DNA of 64,000 bases from Ligustrum vulgare (lineage: Eukaryota > Streptophyta > Magnoliopsida > Lamiales > Oleaceae), in the NCBI GenBank assembly GCA_963555705.1, contig OY743184.1, positions 26,684,639 through 26,748,638 on the forward strand, in the 5' to 3' direction. Under the pieces are notes generated by a model. It made no database searches and was not told the origin of the DNA. It saw only the letters and a program-made list of their open reading frames with translations. The position numbers were made by a program, and so were the translations under genes. Of the stretch, positions 57,984 through 64,000 are shown piece after piece (positions within the stretch are counted from its first letter, which is position 1; every line of letters begins with the position of its first letter).

Positions 57984-58617
57984 ATGTCTCTAAATCCAAG
58001 TATTTAGTATTCCAGTTCTTTTTCTTTTATTTCCAGATTTTTGTCATTCAAAAAAAAAAACTTTCATTCCAATTCTTGTTTCTTGAAATTTCGTCAGAAA
58101 ATTCAAGATTTGCCAATTTTTGTTTCTTGTTCTTGATTATTCTTGATGAATAGGTTAAAAAAAAGGAAGAGTCCGAAAATTACAAAAAAAAAAAAAAAAA
58201 AAAAAAAATTGTTGTTGATTTTAACAAGAATCAAGAAAACTTTCCCAAGATAATTCAAATCTTGGAAAATAATCTTTGGCAAATCTTTCCAACAATCCTT
58301 GTTTTCATTAAATTCCTTATTCTTGATTCCATAAAACTTCTTCTTGAAATAGATTTCTTTTTCCATAATTTCCTTCTTAAACTTCCTAATTCCAATTTTT
58401 CCATCAATTTCCTTATTTACACTTTGGGGTTTATTCCACAAGGACCAAATCCGTGACTAGTTTGGTGGGTTCTTTGAGAACGTGGGAAAAAGGGAATAAA
58501 GAGGAAAAAGGCAGAGTGGTGAGATTAATAGAGGGAAAAGCCAAATTGAGTGATACACGAGCGATAAAACACGTGAGGATCTTTATTTAATTTTTTCTCT
58601 TTTCTTTAATACTAACT
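57984..58617 (+). other. Leader between PBS and gag
   Basis: Non-coding, with a ~26-A run near 58182-58207 and TTCTTG/AAATTTC-rich low-complexity sequence. No gene seen. Confidence 0.6.
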
Positions 58618-59787
58618 ATGACATAGAAGGAAGCTTCGTCGACGGAAAAGGATCTTCAAGACTTTAAAATGCTTGCAATGATGGAGGAACAGTTTGCAAA
58701 ATTGGAGGCGAGGTTGGATGCCAAGTTGGAAGCAAAATTTGGTCCACAATCCGGCGTGAATGTGGAATGAGCAAATAATCTGGGGGAGACACGTGGTGCG
58801 GGAATTGTTCAACCACGTCAAGAACAACCGCGCAATTTTCCTAATTTACGGAGACCACTAAGGTATGACTTCAACCCACAAATTAGAGCTAGGAATGAAC
58901 ATGTTGAGGTTGTTGATAGTGATGAAGATAGTGGTGAATTGTCTATTACTAGTGTTGGTAGGAGACGAGATCGGGGAGAAAGACGTGATAGGGGATATAA
59001 GCATGATCGTAGGGATGATGTAGATGGGCATGTTGGTAATATAAAAATGTCCATTCCCTCGTTTCAAGGTAAAAGTAATCCGGAGGTTTATTTTGAATGG
59101 GAAAAGAGGGTAGAATTGATTTTCGATTGTCATAATTATTCTGAATCTAAAAAGGTTAAATTGGCAGTCGTAGAATTTACTGATTATGCTATAGTATGGT
59201 GGGATCAATTGGTAACTAGTAAAAGGAGAAATGGGGAGAGGTCTATTGAAACTTGGGATGAGTTGAAGGCCCTTATGAGAAAACGATTCGTGCCTCGACA
59301 TTACTATAGGGATCTCTACCAAAAACTACAAACTCTTTCCCAAGGTAGTAAAAGTGTGGAGGATTACCATAGGGAGATGGAGGTTGCCATGATTAGGGAA
59401 AATATAGAGGAAGACCCGAAGGCTACCATGGCTAGGTTTTTAAGTGGTCTAAATCGAGTTATTGCTAATGTTATTGAATTGCAGCATTATATCGATTTGG
59501 AGGAGATGCTTCACTTGGACATGAAAGTAGAACGACAATTAAAAAGGAAGGGAACTTCAAAATTCTCTACAAGTTCTAATCCTTTTAGTAAGTCTATATG
59601 GAGTGGGACTTCTAAAAATGATGGGGTTGTGCAGAAAAATAAATTTGAGGCACCGAAGGGAAAAGTAGAGCCACCCAACAAAGGTAAAATTGCTTCTGAC
59701 TCTCAAACTTCTAGGACTAGAGATATTCGTTGTTTTAAATGTTCTTGATTAGGACATATTTATTCACAATGTCCAAATAAACAAATA
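58618..59787 (+). pseudogene. gag of the chromovirus, three in-frame stops
   Basis: ATG at 58618 is followed by stops at 58624-58626 (TAG), 58768-58770 (TGA) and 59746-59748 (TGA); otherwise the frame is continuous with pol. Gag domain: VYFEWEKRVELIFDCHNYSE, AVVEFTDYAIVWWDQL, MRKRFVPRHYYRDLYQKLQT, KSVEDYHREMEVAMIRENIE. The third stop falls inside the zinc knuckle (CFKCS, stop, LGHIYSQCP). Later translation starts (such as 58669 or 58939) might still give partial products. Confidence 0.9.
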
Positions 59788-60486
59788 TTGGTTGTGCATA
59801 ATGGGGTATTAAGTTCGGAGGATGAGAAAGAAGAAGAAGTGGAGGATGAGTACAAGGATATGCCAGCTCTAGAGGATGTTAGTGAAAATGATGATGGGGA
59901 CTATGCAGTAGCTAAATCACTTTTCACTAGGAGAGCCCTTAGTACTCAAGTTAAGGTGGAAGAGTCGGGTGAGCAGCGAGAAAATATATTTCATACTAGG
60001 TGCTTTGTGAATAACAAGGTGTGTAGTTTGATAATAGATGGTGGTAGTTGTGCGAACGTTGCTAGGACTACTCTAGTGGAGAAATTGTGCCTACCTATAC
60101 TAAAGCACCCTAGGCTATATAAGCTACAGTGGTTAAATGAATCGTGTGAGATTAAGGTAAATAAACAAGTGGTGGTTGATTTGGCAATTGGGAAATATGA
60201 AGATAGGGTGGTTTGGGATGTGGTACCCATGCATGCGGGGCACATCTTGTTGGGCAGGCCATGGCAATTCGATAGGAAGGTTATTCATGATGGCTTTAAA
60301 AATAGGTATACCTTCACTAAGGATGGGAAAAATGTCAAACTAATGTCGTTGTCACCTCAAGAGGTCTATGAAGACCAATTGAAATTAAAAAGTGAGGAAG
60401 AGAGAAAGAGGGTCGGGACCAAGATCCCGAAAAAAGGAGAGTTGAGTGAACAGAAGAGGGTCAGGACCACGATCCCGGGAAAATGA
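59788..60486 (+). pseudogene. Aspartic protease region of the chromovirus
   Basis: Acidic stretch (EDEKEEEVEDEYKDMPALED), then the retropepsin fold: LIIDGGSCANVARTTLVEKL (DGGS in place of D-S/T-G-A), VDLAIGKYEDRVVWDVVPMH, HILLGRPWQFDRKVIHDGFK. A repeated RV(G/R)T(K/T)IP(K/G) module follows at about 60412-60480 and again after the stop (60484-60486 TGA). Same frame as gag and pol. Confidence 0.88.
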
Positions 60487-60489
60487 GAG

Positions 60490-63387
60490 TTGTGTGAAAA
60501 ATCGAGAGTTGAGACCACGATCCCAGAAAAAGGAGAGGGTGTGAAGAATGCCAGTAAAAATAAAAGAGAGAAAACAAAGGTGAGCTTCTACGCAAAACAG
60601 AGTGATATCACCAAAGCTATTTCTACAAATAAGCCTGTGATTTTACTAATGTATAAGGAATCCCTCCTTGTACTTGATGAAGCTAACCACTCCCTCCCCA
60701 GTTTAGCTGTGTCTCTTTTGCAGGAATTTGCAGATTTATTTCCCGAGAAAATTCCTAGTGGGCTGCCACCAATTCGTGGGATTGAACACCAGATTGACTT
60801 CGTGCCAGGAGCAGTCATCCCAAACAGGCCAGCTTATAGGAGCAATCCTGAAGAGACCAAAGAGCTACAAAAGCAGGTTGAAGAACTGCTGAAAAAGGGC
60901 TATGTTCGGGAAAGAATGAGCCCATGTGCAGTACCAATCTTGTTGGTACCCAAAAAGGATGGGATTTGGAGGATGTGCGTGGATTGTAGAGAAGTCAACA
61001 ATATTACGGTAAAGTATCACCATCCCATACCTAGACTTGATGACATGTTTGATGAACTTTATGGTGCTAGTATGTTTAGTAAAATAGACCTTAAGAGTGG
61101 TTATCACCAAATTCGTATGAAAGAATGTGATGAATGGAAAACCGCCTTCAAAACCAAATATGGTTTATATGAATGGATGGTTATGCCGTTCGGCCTCTCA
61201 AATGCACCTAGCACTTTTATGAGGCTAATGAACCATGTTTTACGTGCTTACATTGGTAAATTCGTTGTGGTATACTTTGATGACATTTTGGTATATAGTA
61301 AGAACTTAGGTGATCACATTGAACATTTAAGATCTGTTTTGGAAGTGTTGAAAACTGAAAAACTATATGCTAATTTTAAAAAGTGTACTCTTTGCATGGA
61401 AAATGTAATTTTTCTTGGGTTTGTTGTTAGTGCTAATGGTGTTGAGGTAGATGAGGAGAAAATTCGTGCTATTAAAGAATGGCCAACTCCCAAAAGTATT
61501 ACCGAGGTTAGGAGCTTCCATGGGTTGGCTGGGTTTTATAGGAGGTTTGTTAAAGACTTTAGCACACTTGCAGCACCACTCACAGAAATAGTCAAGAAAA
61601 GTGTAGGATTCCATTGGGGGGAAGCACAAGAAAATGCTTTTAAAGTGCTTAAGGATAGGTTATGTTCTGCACCGATTTTAGCTTTACCTAACTTTAACCA
61701 AACCTTTGAGATTGAATGTGGTGCATCAGGAATAGGGATTGGAGCTGTTCTTATGCAGGAAAAAAGGCCGATTGCATTTTTCAGTGAAAAGTTGAGTGGG
61801 GCAGTTTTGAATTATCCTATCTATGACAAGGAGCTTTATGCTCTTGTTCGTGCCTTGAAGACATGGCAGTACTATCTGTGGCCAAAGGAATTCGTCATAC
61901 ACATTGACCATGAGTCACTGAAACACCTCAAGGGACAAGGTAAGCTAAACAAAAGACACGCCCGTTGGATGGAATTCATTGAGACTTTTCCATACGTCAT
62001 TCGCTATAAGCAAGGTAAGGAGAATGTGGTAGCAGATGCCATTTCTCGCAGGTACGTACTTCTAAACTCTTTAAATGCGAAGTTGCTTAGGTTCGAGTAT
62101 ATAAAAGGTATGTATGTTGATGACCCTGATTTTTCTACCATTTATGCTTCATGTGAAAAAGGTGCAATTGATAAATTTTATAGGCATCAAGATGGCTATT
62201 TATTTAGAGAAAGTAAACTTTGTGTGCCTAATTGTTCTATGCGTGAATTTCTAGTGCGTGAGGCTCATGGTGGGGGGTTAATGAGACACTTTGGTATTAT
62301 TAAGACGTTAGAAACTTTACAAGAGAACTTTTATTGGCCTAAAATGAAAAGGGATGTTCACCATATTTGTGAAAGATGCATAACTTGTAAATAATCTAAG
62401 TCTAGAGTCTTACCACAAGGTTTATATACACCTTTGCCCGTACCTAATGAACCTTGGGTAGATATATCCATGGACTTTGTGTTAGGTCTGCCTAGGACAA
62501 AAAAGGGTAGAGACTCGATATTTGTGGTGGTAGACATATTTAACAAAATGGCGCATTTTATTCCTTGTAATAAAACTGATGACGCAACAAACATAGCTGA
62601 CCTATTCTTTAGGAAAGTTGTAAGACTCCATGGGGTACCTAGGAGTATTGTGTCTGATAGGGATGTTAAGTTCCTAAGCTACTTTTGGAAAGTCTTGTGG
62701 GCGAAGATGGGTACTAAATTGCTATTTTCTACTACATGTCACCTGCAAACCGATGGTCAAACAGAGGTAGTTAATAGGACATTAATCCAACTTTTGCGCA
62801 CTATAATAAATAAGAATTTAAAAAGTTGGGAGGAATGTTTTCCATTTGTGGAATTTGCTTATAATCGATCTGTGTATTCTACTACTTCATGTTCACCTTT
62901 TAAAGTTGTTTATGGTTTCAACCCGCTAACTCCTCTTGATTTAATTCCTTTACCTATAGATGAAATGAGCAGTTTGGACGGGGCGAAAAAGGCTAAGCTT
63001 GTGAAAGAACTTCATGAGAAGGTGAAAGGAAAAATTGAAAAGAAAAATGAGTGTTATGAGACTCATGCCAACAAAGGTAGGAGGCAAGTTACGTTCGAGC
63101 CGGGTGATTGGGTGTGGGTGCACTTGCGAAAGGAGCGATTCCCAACCCAAAGGAAGTCTAAGTTGCAGCCAAGAGGGGATGGACCTTTTCAGGTCCTTGA
63201 AAAGATAAATGAGAATGTATATAAGCTCGATCTTCCAGGTGAGTATAATGTATCTTCTTCTTTTAATGTTGCAAATCTTTCTCTGTTTGATGCAGGTGAT
63301 GATTCGAGGACGAATCATTTTCAACAGGGAGGGATGATGAGTTCCGGAGTGGCTCCACGAACGTTGACCCGTTGCACGTGCCCGTAG
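60490..63387 (+). pseudogene. RT-RNase H-integrase of the chromovirus
   Basis: [33 protein letters not shown]. RNase [19 protein letters not shown], where the first catalytic Asp is Gly (ECDTSG in the sister copy), then [13 protein letters not shown] and VADAISR. Integrase zinc finger [20 protein letters not shown], a TAA stop at 62392-62394, then [44 protein letters not shown]. One base fewer in the polypurine tract (GGGAGGGATGATG) shifts the tail out of frame, ending at 63387. It is close to the pol at 1-2502, but with several disabling changes. Confidence 0.93.
63322..63334 (+). other. Polypurine tract
   Basis: CAACAGGGAGGGA immediately before the 3' LTR start TGATGAG; the plus-strand DNA primer in this family. 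Confidence 0.8.
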
Positions 63388-64000
63388 GACCAATAACGAG
63401 GCAAAAAGCCAAAAGAATCAAGCAGGCGATGCAAGGATTCATGCAAGCGTGGATGGACGAGTGCTCGAGTGCGAGGACCTCATTTATATTGCATAACAAA
63501 GTGGAATAGGCAAAGTTGTTACAATGCATTTGGATCAATGAACAACAAGAAAATTATGCAGCAGCTGATTCACGGTCGTAAAGCCCAAAATTACGGCCGT
63601 AACACTACTATGACGAAATTAAGCAGAAGAGGACTTACGACCGTAAACCAAATCCTCGCGACCGTAAATATAGTTTAGTAGTTTTTATTTATTTGTTCAG
63701 AAGGTCACTTACAGCCGTATATAAATTTGTCACGGCTGTAACAGATGTTTTAATTTTTAGACCGTAAGTCACTTACGGCCGTAAACTTAAAAGTTACGGC
63801 CGTAACTTAGCGCCGCAAATTAAAACCTAGTTTAGGCGTTTTAGGCGTTTTAGTTTAGGTTTAATTCTAGTTTATTTTGGTAACTTTATTTTGTTAGCCT
63901 ATTTATAGGGCTTCATTCAGCATTGTAAAACACAACTTTTATTCTTGAGATTAATGATATTGAAAGTGAGATATTCCCTTAATTTTCTTCTTGTTCTCGT
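63335..64000 (+). repeat. 3' LTR, truncated by the window edge
   Basis: Matches 57094-57760. It carries an 8-bp duplication (TCGAGTGC near 63463), scattered transitions relative to the 5' LTR, and TATTTATAGGG at 63900. Confidence 0.9.
63572..63803 (+). promoter_or_regulatory. Paired ACGGCCGT array in the 3' LTR
   Basis: Sites start at 63572/63593, 63637/63658, 63711/63732 and 63775/63796, again exactly 21 bp within each pair. Three are perfect; the others have one or two changed bases, mostly at CpG. The mutated sites differ from those in the 5' LTR. Confidence 0.8.

Larger units (their letters stand above)
57094..64000 (+). mobile_element. Nearly complete Ty3/Gypsy chromovirus, same family as 1-3104
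   Basis: 5' LTR, tRNA-Met PBS, one long gag-pol frame (58618-63387) broken by five in-frame stops, polypurine tract, and a 3' LTR cut by the window edge. Both LTRs carry the paired ACGGCCGT array. The five bases before the left LTR (GGGGA) would be the target duplication, but the other side is not visible. Confidence 0.92.

Overview
This 64-kb window is eukaryotic and comes from a flowering plant, probably a eudicot. It is AT-rich. Two spliced plant genes are visible, surrounded by nested LTR retrotransposons, hAT, Helitron and MITE sequences. I see no rRNA, tRNA, CRISPR array, operon or bacterial signal. The high density of nested Ty3/Gypsy elements, including two chromoviruses with CRM-like features, suggests heterochromatin next to a small gene island. 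That placement is an inference.

Layout. (1) 1-3104: 3' half of a Ty3/Gypsy chromovirus with its 3' LTR, followed by part of a Tekay-like LTR (3105-4641). (2) 4642-13036: minus-strand Ty1/Copia debris (a 5' LTR with PBS, then a broken gag-IN-RT-RNase H), interrupted by an Athila-like LTR and by one exon of a host glycosyltransferase gene. (3) 13047-16951: a complete 3.9-kb non-coding LTR element (LARD-like) with a perfect 5-bp target duplication. (4) 19036-20873: a six-exon RING E3 ligase gene, plus strand. (5) 21866-27750: a two-exon carboxylesterase gene (CXE11/16 type), minus strand, with a 4.5-kb intron full of foldback elements and MITEs. (6) 28225-37900: MITEs, a hAT transposon with 8-bp target duplication, at least four copies of a degenerate ~0.5-kb repeat, and a Helitron. 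(7) 38656-49698: an Athila element whose RT/RNase H region is absent; about 1.9 kb resembling a plant pararetrovirus intergenic region sits in its place. (8) 49699-56995: a decayed Tekay/Del-type chromovirus lacking its 5' LTR. (9) 57094-64000: an almost complete chromovirus of the same family as item 1, with one long reading frame broken by five stops.

Only the RING and carboxylesterase genes look like working host genes. They lie 1 kb apart and converge. No coding region of the mobile elements looks fully functional. The strongest unexplained signals are: (a) eight ACGGCCGT palindromes arranged as four pairs in the LTR promoter of the item 1/item 9 family, with exactly 21 bp between pair members in both LTRs of item 9; (b) the pol reading frame of that family running through the polypurine tract into the LTR; and (c) the Athila/pararetrovirus chimera at 42960-44910.
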